Shown: piece after piece, positions 11,915 to 23,600 of the stretch
How positions within the stretch are numbered: the stretch's first letter is position 1
How the letters are laid out: every line of letters starts with the position of its first letter
Made by a program: the position numbers and the translations under genes
Notes under the pieces: model-generated
The model's input: only the letters and a program-made list of their open reading frames with translations
Told to the model about the DNA's origin: nothing
The model's database searches: none
DNA from: Chamaecrista fasciculata
Lineage: Eukaryota; Streptophyta; Magnoliopsida; Fabales; Fabaceae
Reading direction: 5' to 3'
Assembly (NCBI GenBank): GCA_003254925.1
Contig: QANZ01016482.1
Coordinates: 320,676 to 384,675 of the forward strand
DNA length: 64,000 nt

Positions 11915-13474
11915 TTATTTCACAAATCCCCTTCATACACTCATCTACGTGTTTTTGGCTGTGTCTGTTATCCAAATTTACGTCCATATAACTCCACTAA
12001 ATTACAATTTCGTTCTATTGCTTGCACTTTTCTGGGATATAGTCCCAAGCATAAAGGATTTAAATGTCTTAGTCCCACTGGGCGAATTTACATATCCCGT
12101 GATGTTGTATTTGATGAAACTAAATTCTTATTCTCTCAACAACAACCCGTGTGTGCTGTTGTGTCTCCCCCTATTCCTTTATCTTCACCCACACCATCCA
12201 TTCCTGTTATTTCTCCCTCACATGTTGCTGTCTCTAACATATCTAATAATGTAATATCTACTCATGTGCCTTCTTCAGCTACTTGTTTTGTGCAGGACAT
12301 TGACTCAGCTCCCTGGTTTCAGTACTGGTGACTCTAATGTTGTATGTAAACTCAATCGGTCTCTCTATGGTCTACGACAGGCACCCCATGCATGGTTTCA
12401 AACGTTAGCAACCACACTTGTTTCCCCGGGGTTCGTCAATGCTCGAAGTGACTCGTCGCTGTTTATTCAATTTTCGGGTTCCTCTATTTTGTACATACTG
12501 GTTTACGTCGACGATATCATCATTACCGGCAGTGATTCCACTGCTGTTCAACGAATGATTGATCATCTCCATCGTCGATTTGCATTAAAGGACCTTGGAT
12601 CACTCCATTATTTCCTTGGAATTCATGTCGATCGCATTTCGTCCCATGCTCTGCTCTTGCGACAAACTAAATACATTGATGATCTTCTTGTCAAGACGAA
12701 CATGTCTGAGGCGAAAGCTCAGCCCACTCCCATGGCGTCTACAGTTCGGCTCCGTGCTGATGGAACAAGCAGCTTTCCTGATCCCAGCCTCTATCGTTCC
12801 ACAGTTGGTGCTCTGCAATATCTCTGCATCACGCGCCCCGATATCGCATATGCCGTTCATAAGGTGAGTCAATTTATGCATGCTCCTCTTGATGATCACT
12901 GGCAGGCCGTTAAACGAATTTTACGCTACTTACAAGGAACACGGGACCTGGGTCTTCATCTCCGAGCTTGCTCCTCTTTTCGTGTGTCTGCCATGTCTGA
13001 CGCTGACTGGGCTGCCGATATCAATGATCGAAGGTCCACTTCTGGTTACTGCGTCTTCTTTGGTGACAACTTAGTCTCATGGTCGTCGAAGAAGCAACCC
13101 ACTGTCTCGAGGTCGTCAACGGAGGCCGAATACCGTGCTCTGGCGTTAGCTGTCACCGAAGTCACCTAGCTTCAATCTCTGTTATCAGAACTCCGACTAC
13201 CTCAGCCTCAATCTCCTCCTTTACTATACTGTGATAACATGAGTACGGTTCTCCTATCTGCTAATCCCATCCTTCATGCTCGCACTAAGCACATCGAACT
13301 AGATTTATATTTCGTGCGCGAGAAGGTTCAGAATCGACAAATCGTCATCAGTCATGTAACTTCTCAGGACCAGCTGGCTGACATACTAACGAAGCCTCTT
13401 CCTAAGTCTCGCTTCATCCTTATGCGTGGCAAACTCAGCCTCACTCCTTCCCCGCTGAGTTTGAGGGGGGATAT
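11915..13474 (+). pseudogene. Second copia copy: integrase end plus RT-RNase H, decayed
   Basis: Homology to the first copy starts abruptly at the integrase end (matches about 11127 onward). It runs to 12301 and then jumps about 640 bp, so the linker and first RT motifs are missing (junction near GGACATTGACTCAG). RT resumes (LNRSLYGLRQAPHAWF, YVDD near 12503) and continues to RNase H. A TGG-to-TAG change at 13168 stops the frame in RNase H (EVT, then stop). The last part (from 13239) stays open to the polypurine tract. The 5' half, including gag and protease, is absent. This copy cannot make its own proteins. Confidence 0.9.
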
Positions 13475-13746
13475 TGATGACAGTGCAAACAATAGGAAGC
13501 ACACCTCAGCAATCATCACGTGATTCATTCCAACTGTCATCCCTTGCACATGTCTGCATTCATTCTGTTAGCACAACAGCAGAAGTTTCCAATTCTTTCC
13601 AATTCGGTTAGCAATTAGGACAGCACATCATTGTGTAGAATATTCTATTTGTGGATATAAATCATGTACAATTACAATGTAAATGTGTGTGCAGAATTTA
13701 TTCAATAGAATTGATTATTCAAAACTTCCTTTCTCAGACTCAATCA
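13475..13746 (+). repeat. Copia LTR of the second copy (272 bp)
   Basis: Starts TGATGACAGTG after GGGGGGATAT and ends CTCAATCA. Same length as 8648-8919 and about 95-98% similar by eye. The bases that follow (CATCC) should be one target-site duplication, but the left partner is lost. Confidence 0.9.
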
Positions 13747-14474
13747 CATCCCACATACCAATGCCAGGTTATATTTATCATCTCAAGTTATACTCAATAT
13801 TAGTGTTCCTTACTATTAATCTTCCATTTTACTGTCTTCAAACGAATGAGAGTTAACCCCAGAGTAATTTTTGTTATGAGTTTATTATGTTTTAAAATTT
13901 ATGTATGATTTAGTGCTTGATGGCTAGTTGATAGTTGTTCTGAGTAAAATTGCTTGCGATTTAGGCCTGTGCAATAATCCTTTGGGTTGGGTCTTTGTCG
14001 GTCTCTCTGACATGCTTCTGGCGTCCTGCCCGGTAGTTATGGGAGTGCCTTCCCTTACTACCACTTTAACTATAAAAAAAAATTATGTATGATCATTAAA
14101 AAAGTATTTATATTCATATAAAAGTAAAAATATTAATTTCAGAATTATAATTCTTCACAAAATTATCTAATACCTTCTAAGTTAAAAAAAAACATTTCTT
14201 TAAAAAGACAACCATTTCTATTGTAGAGGTGAAATATTTAATAGTATTATGATTGTTTATAGTTTACCATGCAGTTTAATATATATAATGAAATTACATA
14301 ATTTATTTTTAAATAATTATAAACTAATTATAATATTTTAAACAATAATATTAATACATTATTTGAATTAAGAATATTTATTTATTCTATATTATACGAT
14401 TTTAAGTTTTTTTAATTGTTGATCTTTCAAAATATATTTTAAATAAATCTTGGCATAAATTATTAAAAAGAATA
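13747..14474. other. Spacer with a possible SINE 3' end
   Basis: Mostly AT-rich. Bases about 13955-14085 are richer in GC, look unlike the surroundings and end in a poly-A run (CTATAAAAAAAAATT), as SINE or LINE tails do. I could not identify RNA polymerase III boxes with confidence, so this is only a candidate. Confidence 0.3.
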
Positions 14475-14479
14475 TCAAG
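14475..14479. repeat. Target-site duplication, left copy (TCAAG)
   Basis: TCAAG directly before TGATAAACTAG. The same five bases follow the right LTR at 27930-27934. Confidence 0.85.
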
Positions 14480-15081
14480 TGATAAACTAGAAAATGGACA
14501 AGCTTACCTAGTTCAACAAATGTCGGCTGTAAGAGGGATTTGATTGTCTAAGTACTTGCAAGAACTTCACAGGGGGCCTTGCGAAGAATACTCTGACGCT
14601 CAAGTTAGTGTATGAGAGATGTGAGAGCAAGAGAATTCTGAAAGGTGAGAAGTAGCTAACCTTAGTCTGCTGGGTTGAGCTCTATTTATAGACCAGGGGG
14701 AGAGTGGTGGCCAACGCGCGGGGCGCACCACGTAGTCAGGCACGATCTCCACCAGCGGGAGTGGTGGAGACCGAGATTTGCGGGACAAGGCAATCGTGGA
14801 TGATTGCGTGTCGCGTTACTGGGCGGGCGCCAGGCGATTGGAGAGCGTGGGTATGACTAAGTCCGTGGCCCACGATCTCCACCAGCGAGGATTGCAGAAC
14901 AAGGCAGTCGTGGGTGACTGCGTTAACCTGGAGGCGCGCGCCATGACCCTGGATGGAACACGACTGCCCCTAAGTGTGCAGGGGGCACTCGATTGGCTCG
15001 TGTGCGCCTTGCCAGGTTTGGAGGGGAGAAGAGGCCCGGTTCAAGGGCCATTTAGGCGTACGCCCAAATAGTGATGTATCA
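14480..15081 (-). repeat. Tat LTR, full length, inverted
   Basis: The reverse complement runs TGATACATCACTATTTGG to CTAGTTTATCA, the same borders as the LTR at 27327-27929 and the LTRs at 44207 and 49690. It contains the TATA box (CTATAAATAG on the minus strand, about 14682-14691) and the R/U5 motif TTGAGCGTC. Length 602 bp against 603 bp for the right LTR. A few percent of positions differ from it. Confidence 0.92.
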
Positions 15082-15237
15082 CAAGTCCCTCCTTAAAGAA
15101 GTCTACGAGCGTGTTCGTCGTACGAATCTTTCAGGCGTGTAAGGTGATATGCTTGAACCGCGTGTGACGGACTCAATGCTTTGGTCATGCGTAATTTTCA
15201 GGTGAACGCCCAAAATGTATAGGAGTACTTGTCCCCC
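15082..15237 (-). other. Inverted copy of PPT and 3' internal sequence
   Basis: Reverse complement of about 27171-27326: the PPT (TTTAAGGAGGGACTTG on the minus strand) and about 140 bp upstream of it. It ends at GTCCCCC, where the sequence jumps to plus-oriented LTR. Confidence 0.88.
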
Positions 15238-15485
15238 AAAATGTTGGCGCGCGCCTCCACTCTCCCCCTGCTCTATAAATAGAGCTCAACCCAGCAGACT
15301 AAGGTTAGCTGCTTCTCACCTTTCAGAATTCTCTTGCTCTCACATCTCTCATACACTAACTTGAGCGTCGGAGTATTCTTCGCAGGGCCCCCCTGTGAAG
15401 TTCTTGCAGATACTTAGACGATCAAATCGCTCTTGCAGCCGACATTTGTTGAACTAGGTAAGCTTGTCCATTTTCTAGTTTATCA
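15238..15485 (+). repeat. Truncated 5' LTR of the Tat element
   Basis: After a short stretch AAAATGTT come 11 bases (GGCGCGCGCCT) that fit LTR sequence near 27467-27477. Then, after a jump of about 220 bp, the rest of the LTR from CCACTCTCCCCCTGC through the TATA box (CTATAAATAG, about 15272) to TTTATCA at 15485. U3 is almost entirely missing, but TATA, R and U5 remain. Confidence 0.85.
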
Positions 15486-15505
15486 TTGTCACCGTCTGTG
15501 GGGAA
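15486..15505 (+). promoter_or_regulatory. Tat primer-binding site, mutated
   Basis: TTGTCACCGTCTGTGGGG follows the LTR. The related elements here read TGGCGCCG at this place (57615-57631 and 49672-49689, reverse strand), so two bases of the core have changed. Confidence 0.7.
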
Positions 15506-15648
15506 ACCTCACGCCGTGTGTTCATCATCAACACGTGCTCCCCACCATCTTTTCCATACGTGAGCCCTCACGCTCACCTTTCTTGCTTTTCATCAAAAGC
15601 TAACTGACAGACGTTTATCTTATTGAACTAGGTGAACCATATCTTGCT

Positions 15649-17803
15649 ATGACTAACATCGAGGACTCCCCCCATGATCACCTTCTGGAGGACGACCCCT
15701 CTGACTCCCAGGAGCACACCCCGGGACCTCAGGAGGGCCACAGACAGGATGAACACAGAGACGAGGGACCCTCTCGAATTGCACCACCTGTGACCCAAAC
15801 GGGCGCCACGGGACTGACATTCGAAGCTCATGACATCATGTCCATTTTCCGTGGGATGATGAAAGATCAGACGGACGCCCTCCGTCGCGAGTTTCAGAAT
15901 CTCTCCATTCACAACACTCCCAGTGGGACCCCCCAAGGTTCCAACCCGGCCCGCCGCCACACTACAGCGGGTTCCGCTCAGAACGTCTCGGCCGTCGCAG
16001 GCTTCGAGGATGAGCTAGGCACCTTCATCCCTCAGAAGGGGCCTTTTGCGCTGTCTACTCAGCGCGACATCCTTCCACAAGGCTTTAAAATGCACGTAAA
16101 GATTACACCATACGAGCCCGCCGCGGATCCAAACTTGCATATGAAGGCATTCAACGCCGCTTTCCAGTTGGCATCCATCACCGAAGGGAAAAAATGCAAG
16201 CTATTTCCGACCACTCTCGGCCCGGAGGGCCTTCATTGGTACGCCCGCCTCCCAGACTACTCCATCAGCACATTTGAGGAGTTGGAGGCCGCCTTCCTCA
16301 AAGGTTTTGCCACGAGTATCATTTATAAGAAGCCGTCGACCGTGATGGTAGACCTGATTCAAGGTTCCAGCGAGAGTCTCCGGGACTTCCTCAAGCGTTT
16401 CTCCGAGCGCTGCCACGAGGTCGAGGACTTGGAGGATAGCGTGGCCATCCACGCCTTTAAACAGGGACTCCGGCTCAGAAACGTATCCAACGAGTTGGTG
16501 CTCGCCAACCCAAAGACGCTAGAATCATTGCTCAAGCAATTCAGCAAATTTATCGTTAAGGAGGACAACCAGTTCGCCTCCAAGAGCCGCTTCAACAAAA
16601 TGAAGGACACCCAGAACGGTCAGCCTGCCGGCCATAGTCAAAACGGGAACGGAAAATGGAAGAGGCACGATCGCCCTTCATCTTCATCCCAGGGATCATC
16701 TCGCCTGCATTTCACGGGCAAATTCCCAACATACCATATTCTCACTGTTTCCAGATCAGAAATCTGGCGCGCCTGCTGTACGCTCGATATCTTCCCTATA
16801 GCGAAGCCTTTCCCTGTTAAGCCTGGTCGCCCAAGAGATACCAACAAGCATTGCAGATATCACAACGGCTACGGCCACACCACTGACGAGTGCATCTCCC
16901 TAAAAGATGCCATTGAGCAGCTCATCTGCGACGGCCACCTGGCCGAGTATAAGCAGAAGAAGAGACCAGAGTCCGATAGGGACGCCTCTCAGCTTAAAAA
17001 TAGGAAGATTGCCGAGGACGGGAGCGGCAATACCAAACAGAGTGAAGCGCCCGCCAGGAGTGTGATCAACACCATCTTTGGTGGGATTCACTGGCACAAG
17101 ACGCCCCACAATCGCAAAACCATCATGTGGTCGATCATGTGCATGCACTACACCAACAAGCGATCCCACGAGGACATCCACGCGCCAATCACTTTCACCT
17201 CTGATGAGCTGATGCCCGTCGAGTACGACGAGCCCAATGTCATCACGGCGCGCATTGGCGAGATTGACGTGCGAAGAATCTTAGTGGACCAGGGTTCATC
17301 TTCGGATATCCTGTACTTCCACGTCTTTGAACATCTGGGTATCCCTCTAGGCGCCCTGAAGCCTTTCCACGAGCAGGACTAGGACGCCCATCGAAGGAGT
17401 CCTGGAAGCCAAGCTGACGCTAGAGGGAGATGGAACTCTCCCCAGAACATCCGCCATCTATGCAAGCTTCATCGTTGTGGCCGCCCCATCCGCATACAAC
17501 GCAATCCTCGGACGCTCGATTCTGAATGTTTTCCGAGCCGTGATCTCCACCACTTATTTACTGATGAAATTTCCAACCCGGTGGGGGACGACAAGTCTCT
17601 GAGGCGACCAACTTGAGGGTCGCCGATGCTACGCAGCAAGCTTAGCCCGGGTCACGATCAACCTCGGCTACTAGACTGGCCCATTTATGGAAGGAAAACC
17701 AGACTCTCCTCCCCCGGAGACCGCTGGAGAGGACGCAGACAAAAGCGCAACAACAGAAATAACGAACCTACGTTATGAGGTAGACCGCGCCAGCGGCTGA
17801 CGC
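15649..17803 (+). pseudogene. Tat gag-protease, frameshifted
   Basis: Open from ATG 15649 to a stop at 17382 (577 codons). Gag: an acidic N-terminus (DDPSDSQEH), then the retrotransposon-gag core (KLFPTTLGPEGLHWYARLPD, SSESLRDFLKRFSERCHEVE, AIHAFKQGLR). A zinc-binding CX2H...C segment follows (CRYHNGYGHTTDEC), and then protease (ILVDQGSSSDILY). The family active site is D-T/S-G, and here it reads DQG, so a catalytic-loop residue is changed. After 17382 the protease C-terminus continues in another frame (YNAILGRSILN, about 17498-17530). The family ORF then ends at a TGA near 17801 (LRYEVDRASG). The gag-only element at 48528-49532 ends with the homologous tail, which supports this as the natural end. 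Expected role: capsid and particle maturation. Confidence 0.88.
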
Positions 17804-18131
17804 CTCCTAGATCTGTAGCTAACTCTAAATGGGTGGACTAGCCGCCCGGCCTTAAGATTAGTTGCAATCTTTCCTTTCTGTCTGTTAAGTTTCTATGTTC
17901 GTTTTCCCCTCCCCTAAAATGCTTAAAGCCTGGCTTTATCATTTCTATGTACGCTCCGACCTACCCATGGCGGACAAGTTATTTACTTAACGACATCATT
18001 TCCCCTTACGAAGTATCTTGCAAACTCTTTAATTACACGTATCTTATCATACGTTTTAGGTAGAGGGCGCACGCCCCACACCTTCGGACGCGCTTGTCCA
18101 AATTCACTTCCCCGGGCACCCGGAACGAACA
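17804..18131 (+). other. Gag-PR to RT spacer, probable Ogre-type intron
   Basis: About 330 bp without coding signal separates the PR stop from RT. It ends in a pyrimidine-bearing acceptor-like site (CATACGTTTTAG before GTAGAGGGCG). Ogre and related Tat elements are known to carry an intron here, so splicing is plausible but not proven. The same sequence is present in the element at 44207-50295 (48291-48527 and, amplified, 47635-48290). Confidence 0.55.
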
Positions 18132-19500
18132 ATGAGCATTTCAGCAGACCTACTCGCCCAGCAGAAAGCCAAGCTATCCGACTTCCTGCTCGCCAATGGC
18201 GATATCTTTGCATGGTCCGCCTCGGACATGCCCGGTGTCGACCCCAAATTGGTCATGCATTCACTCGATGTGGATGACCGCCGCGGGGTGTTCCAAAAGA
18301 AGCGAGTCCTAGGGTTAGAGGGGTAGCTCGCCGCAAAGGAAGAGGTTAACAAGTTGTTGGCGCCGGCTTCATACGGGAGACCAAATATCCCACCTGGCTG
18401 TCCAATGTCGTTCTGGTCCCCAAGCATAATGGCAAATGGCGAATGTGCGTGGACTTCACGGACCTGAACAAGGCGACCCCTAAGGACCTTCACCCGCTCC
18501 CTAGCATCGACAAGTTAGTGGACAACACCTGCGGGTACGCCACTTTGAGCTTCCTTGACGCCTTTTCATGCTATAACCAAATAAAGATGAACCCTTAGGA
18601 CGTCGACAAGACGGCCTTCATTACTGAACATGGTATCTACTGCTACAACATCATGTCGTTCGGCTTGAAGAACGCAGGCACCACATACCAGAGAATGATG
18701 GATCGTTTCTTCAAGGACAACGTAGGCAGAAATATTGAAGTCTATGTCGACGACATGGTCGTCAAAACAAAGGCTGGCGGCGACCACCTTGATGACTTGC
18801 AGGAAATCTTCCAGATTTTCCGCCATTACAGGCTACGCCTCAACCCGGCCAAGTGCGATTTCGGGGTCGCCGGGGGCAAATTCCTGGGCTTCATGATCTC
18901 CCAGCGTGGGATAGAGGCCAACCCAGATCAATGCCAAGCCATTCTCGACATGACATCACCAAAAACTCTGAAGGAGGTACAACACCTCAACGGGCGCATA
19001 GCCGCGCTCCATCGCTTCCTGGCAAGGTCGGGCGACCGATGCTTACCCTTCTTCAAAACTCTTAAAGGAGGAAAAAACTTCACTTGGACCACCGAATGTG
19101 AAAAGGCATTCCAAGAGCTGAAGACGTATCTAAGCAGACCGCCCATACTCACAACCCCAACGCTAGGCAAGCCGATCTATGTATACCTTGCCGCAACCGA
19201 TGTGGAAGTGAGCTCCGTCTTGATCATCGAAGACAAAGACGAACAACGACCCATCTATTTCTCCAGCAAAGTGCTCACGGGCGCCGAGACCCGATATCAC
19301 TTGCTGGAAAAGCTAGTATATGCACTACTCGTTTCCACAAGGAAGTTGCGACTGTACTATCAACAGTATGTGATAATCGTCCGGACGGACCGCCCCATGA
19401 GGCAAATTATTCATCAGCCCGACATTGTGGGCCGCCTCGTAAACTGGTCGATCGAGCTTTCTGAATTTCGACCTCACTTTTGAGCCTCGGCGTGCGATAA
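18132..19500 (+). pseudogene. Tat reverse transcriptase and RNase H, with stops
   Basis: Starts with the conserved pre-RT segment (LANGDIFAWSASDMPGVDPK). A stop and frameshift near 18326 are followed by RT (YPTWLSNVVLVPKHNGKWRM, VDFTDLNKATPKD, LDAFSCYNQIKM), another stop at about 18597-18599 (TAG), then FGLKNAGTTYQRMMD, VYVDDMVVK near 18740-18765, and RNase H (FTWTTECEKAFQELK, PIYVYLAATDVEVSSVL, YHLLEKLVYALL). The frame closes at 19483 (stop after FRPHF), where intact relatives continue into the second RNase H. RT makes cDNA from element RNA, and RNase H removes the RNA strand. Confidence 0.9.
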
Positions 19501-20108
19501 AGGGGCAAGCTCTCACTGACTTCGTCGCAGAAATGACGCCCGCCAATCCAACCTCCACTACCTGGAATGTTTACATAGATGGCGCTTCGTCCGTCAAGCT
19601 TCGCGGTGCAGGAGTCATCGTCAAGTCGCCCGACGGTTACGCCATCGAACAGGCTATCGACATATGCTTTCCTGCCACAAATAATCAGGCGGAGTATGAA
19701 GCACTCATTGCCGCCCTCGAACTCGCCATGGGCATGGGCGCCCAGGACATTCACGTCTACAGCGACTCCCAGCTTGTAGTCGGACACATGAAAGGAGATT
19801 TCGAGGCCAAGGAACCCACTATACTCAAGTATGTGGAAAAGGCACAATACATCCTCCGTCATCACATCTGGTCCGCCCAATTCACGCACATCTTGCGTTC
19901 TAAAAACACCAGGGCAGATGCTTTGGCCAAGCTAGCCTCTAAGCCGGACGCTAGAAGCCACTCTTCCATCATTCGCACCACCTTGGAACGCCCATCGATT
20001 GAAGGGCAAATGGTCCTGGCTGTTGAGACAACTCCTGACTGGCGAACACCAATCATGGCTTACATCGGAAATGGAACTCTCCCGCCTGACAGGAACGAAG
20101 CCCGAAAG
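19501..20108 (+). pseudogene. Second (plant-type) RNase H domain of Tat pol
   Basis: Follows the first RNase H in another frame. It has the RNase HI pattern WNVYIDGASS (D), NNQAEYEALIAAL (E), VYSDSQLVVG (D) and NTRADALAKLAS (final D), with all four acidic positions present. A second RNase H of this plant/archaeal type is diagnostic of the Tat lineage (Ogre, Retand and relatives). The domain is followed by the start of the RNase H-INT linker (PPDRNEARK) and is then cut by the insertion at 20109. Confidence 0.9.
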
Positions 20109-21699
20109 TGTTGGGAAATCACAGATCAAAGCGCGCAGCGGAAGCGAAGGAAAAAGTAAAAAAAAATAATTAATTAACCTTAATGGCGCAGTGCTTATGA
20201 TTTCCTACAGGATCCACTAGTTGAATTTAAACCGGTAAAGGAAGAAGTATACCTCATGTGTTTCAATCGGTTCGGTTGAATGGTGCGATTCCGAGAAGTC
20301 CACTCCAAGCGTCCTTCCTCCGCCGGTAATCCACACGAACAGTTTGCTGACACCAAGGTGCTAGCCTTCAGTTCTTTTCTCCAAAAGAACTCGGGACTCC
20401 AATCTACGGTTCTTGGTGATCAAGAACAATTCTTGAACCAAGACTCTAGGTGGCGCAAGAAACAAGAGCCTCTCTTGTTTTCTCTCTCAAAACCCTAGTT
20501 TTGGGACAAGTTGAATTCTCTCTCTCTCTTGGAGAAGTTCGACTTTTCTCTCTATTTTAGGGTTAGTCAATTTTTCCTCTTGTCTCACAAAGGAAAACAC
20601 AAATCTCACTTGTGTGTCAAGTCCTTTTGTGTAAGTCGACTTACTCCCTTAGTTATAGAGCTTGGGGAAATTTGATAATTATAATTAGGGAATCCCTAAA
20701 TCAATGGATTATCAAATTATAAAATTATGAGATTACAATAATATCACAATTTTAGGACTTGAATTCTTAATTAAAATATTACCTTAATATCTTAATTTGA
20801 ATTCAAATGCAATCTTTGAGAATCAAAATGGAAGATCCTTCCGTGAAGCGTTGTCTAGATCCTGCTCATGTGTGACCCAGCAGGCCCCACGTGAAGTTGG
20901 CATCAAGCCATCTCTATGACTCACAAGTTGAGAGCAGACTCTAGCAAGCCATCACGACTACCCAAAACATGTGAGTTATCGTTTTATCAAAACCGATTTA
21001 ACCTTAGTACCACCTTGTCATAGACCCTATTGTCACACGATATTTTGGTCTTGGATAAGGCATGGGAAAGTCATCCTTAATCCAAACCATAACTTTCTCG
21101 ATTTCCTGAGTTAGTCCCATTTTCCTGAGTGGCCACTCTTTCTTTGGACAGACTCATCGAGGGCGCCAGTTAAATATCTCTCATCTCTATCAGGGACAAA
21201 ATCCCATCTTGGTCAACCACATTCCTCAGCACTGTAATCAATCAAACCCGTACCTAGCATGTATGGCTACCCTGCTACGGGCAACGTTGGACTACGCCAA
21301 AGTTCGACAACTACAATGCCGAAATAGTCAAGACCTCAGGTCTAAGGCATCGTGACAGGTGTACAGGAGAGGCTAGCTAATGACTAAACCCATGCAGGAC
21401 TCTCTGGGTCGGTCCAGCAACTTGTAACCCTTACATATTTGCACCATGACTCTCGTAAAGCATCTAATGCATGTATCTCCATACACCGAGGTCATGCTGG
21501 TCTTGGTTCATTCTTGCTCCCACGAGAACAATCGACTAGGGACAGATTTAGATTAATTATCTTATAATTAATCAAGGACGCTATCATAGTAAACATGCTA
21601 ATAATATGATAACAACATAATTTATCAACTATAAATTAATCAAACATATGTTCAAAACATATACATAAAATGATTGGCCCTAGGGCAGAATCTCCAACA
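20109..21699. mobile_element. Solo-LTR-like insertion in Tat pol (1.59 kb)
   Basis: The pol reading EARK/V is interrupted exactly here: it stops at GAAAG 20108 and resumes with AAGGTCATACG at 21700. The inserted segment starts TGTTGGGAAAT and ends TCTCCAACA, i.e. TG...CA with short inverted ends. It holds no ORF of note and no PBS or PPT. The flanks share AAAG if the last A is counted with the target, so the duplication is short or decayed. A solo LTR of another retrotransposon family is the simplest reading. Confidence 0.7.
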
Positions 21700-22893
21700 A
21701 AGGTCATACGCCGGGCTGCCCACTATTTCTTCTGGGGGAATAACCTTTACCAGCGAGGTCACTCTATGCCTTGCCTCAGATGCGTCGAACCAAACGACGC
21801 CCGCCTCATCCTCGAAGAGCTTCACGAAGGACTCAGCGGCTCGCATCAAGCCGCACCCACTCTAAAGCGCAAAGTCCTCATCTCGGGGTACTATTGGCCT
21901 TCCATCATCAAGGACGCTACTGAACTGGTGAAAACTTACAGGAAGTGCCAGGAGCACGCTAACCACATTCATATCCCGGGGGAAGATATGCGCCCAATGG
22001 AGTCCCCCTGGCCTTTCGACGTATGGGGGATCGATATCCTCAGGCCATTTCCGACCGCCACAGGCCAGCGGAGATTCCTTATCGTTGCAATCGATCTTTT
22101 TACTAAATGAATCGAGGCAGAACCAGTCAAATCCATCAGCTCTGCTCAGATGAAAACCTTCGTCTTGCAGAACATACTCTCCCGATTTGGCGTCCCCCAA
22201 CGAATCATCAATGATAATGGCCGCCAATTCATCAGCGAGTCTTTCCGCGAATTCTGCGCCGAATATGACATCTCCCTGGGAAATACCTCAGTCGAACACC
22301 CCTCGACTAACGGGCAAACTGAGCTCGCCAACGACATCATCCTGAACGGATTGAAGCGCCAACTCGACGGCGCCAAAGGTCGTTGGGCGGACGAACTTCC
22401 AACCGTCTTATGGTCCTATCGCATCACACCTCAAGAGTCTACAGGCGAGGCGCCCTACACCCTTACCTATGGGTCGCCCGCCATGATCCCAGGTGAGACC
22501 GCTTACCTCTCAGACAGAGTCTTGTACTACAACGAGGAGGCTAATCGAAGCTGCAGGGCGATCGCCTTGGACAAACTCGAAGAGGTACGCGAAATCGCCA
22601 GCATCCGGCAGGCCGCCTACAAAGAACGCATGGCGAAATACTTCAACAAGAAGTTCAAACACCGGTCCTTTGAGATAGGCGACCTCGTCCTTCGAGACGT
22701 CGCCAACGATCGCTTGAACCGCTCGCACGGCAAGCTACACCCTAACTGGGAAGGACCATACCGCATTGTCAAGGTTATTCTAGGGGTCGCTTACATGCTT
22801 TCCACACTGGACGGCCGCCGATTAGAAAACCTATGGAACGTCGTGAGCCTTAGAAAGTATCTTGACCGCACGGTCAACAACATTACACTTTGA
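21700..22893 (+). pseudogene. Tat integrase, one internal stop
   Basis: Resumes after the insertion (RRAAHYFFWGNNLYQRG). The HHCC zinc site has both histidines (ELHEGLSGSH), but the first cysteine of the CX2C pair is lost (TYRKCQEH). Core: DVWGIDILRPFP and INDNGRQF carry the two Asp positions, and NGQTELAND the Glu. A TGA at 22108-22110 replaces the Trp expected after FTK. The C-terminal part runs through HPNWEGPYRI (GPY/F-type motif) to 22893. Integrase joins cDNA to the chromosome. This copy is inactive as it stands. Confidence 0.9.
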
Positions 22894-23022
22894 TTCATTT
22901 CTTATGTAATTTTACATTCTGTCTTTTTTTTTCATTTTGTTTACTACGTGTAACGATTGCCCCTGCGCTCACGTTAATGCAATTATAGCGTTTCACTCCC
23001 CTCACATGACTTGTGTATTGCC

Positions 23023-23150
23023 TATTCTTATTCCAATTACGTTAATTTAGGCGCAGCCTAATCTAAACAACTTGCAACATGTAAGTTATTCTTATTCCAA
23101 TTACGTTAATTTAGGCGCAGCCTGATCTAAACAACTTGCAACATGTAAGT
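23023..23150. repeat. 64-bp tandem duplication in the Tat 3' region
   Basis: Two units (23023-23086 and 23087-23150) beginning TATTCTTATTCCAATTACG and differing at one base. It lies just downstream of the integrase stop. Confidence 0.9.
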
Positions 23151-23600
23151 TATTTCTGACGCTTCGATAAAGAGCTTGAAAGTAGGAGGGACGCCTCCAT
23201 ACGCTTTCTTTCAGGCGCTCCGCGCGCCCATGAGCCGAGAAGTTGCTCATACGTCATGCTAGACCACCACCTTATGACTGGCTAGCCCCCCAGTCCAATC
23301 GCCAACAAAGATGGGTGGACACACATATATACATACTTGCGCAAATAAAATAAACATCTCAAACAGATAAAACAACACATACCATGCATTCAACATATAT
23401 TTACCAAAATAGGGCCTTATGGCCCGTCACATATTATTTAAGCCGCACGACCAACAAATTCAAAGGGCACAACCGCCCACAAATATCCAATAAAGGGCAC
23501 ACACGCCCTATCCAAATTCAAAAGGGGAACACACCCCCAACTAAATGCAAATTTACAAAAGGATGACCTAGTCATCCGAAATCAAAGTAGTTGTGGCCAC

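Noticed and set aside
13955-14085. Definite SINE
   Set aside because: Only the poly-A tail and composition suggest it; no clear A and B boxes or target duplication were found.
14480-15081. A separate solo LTR next to the Tat element
   Set aside because: It continues into inverted PPT and internal sequence, and the only matching TSD is at the far right end of the whole element.
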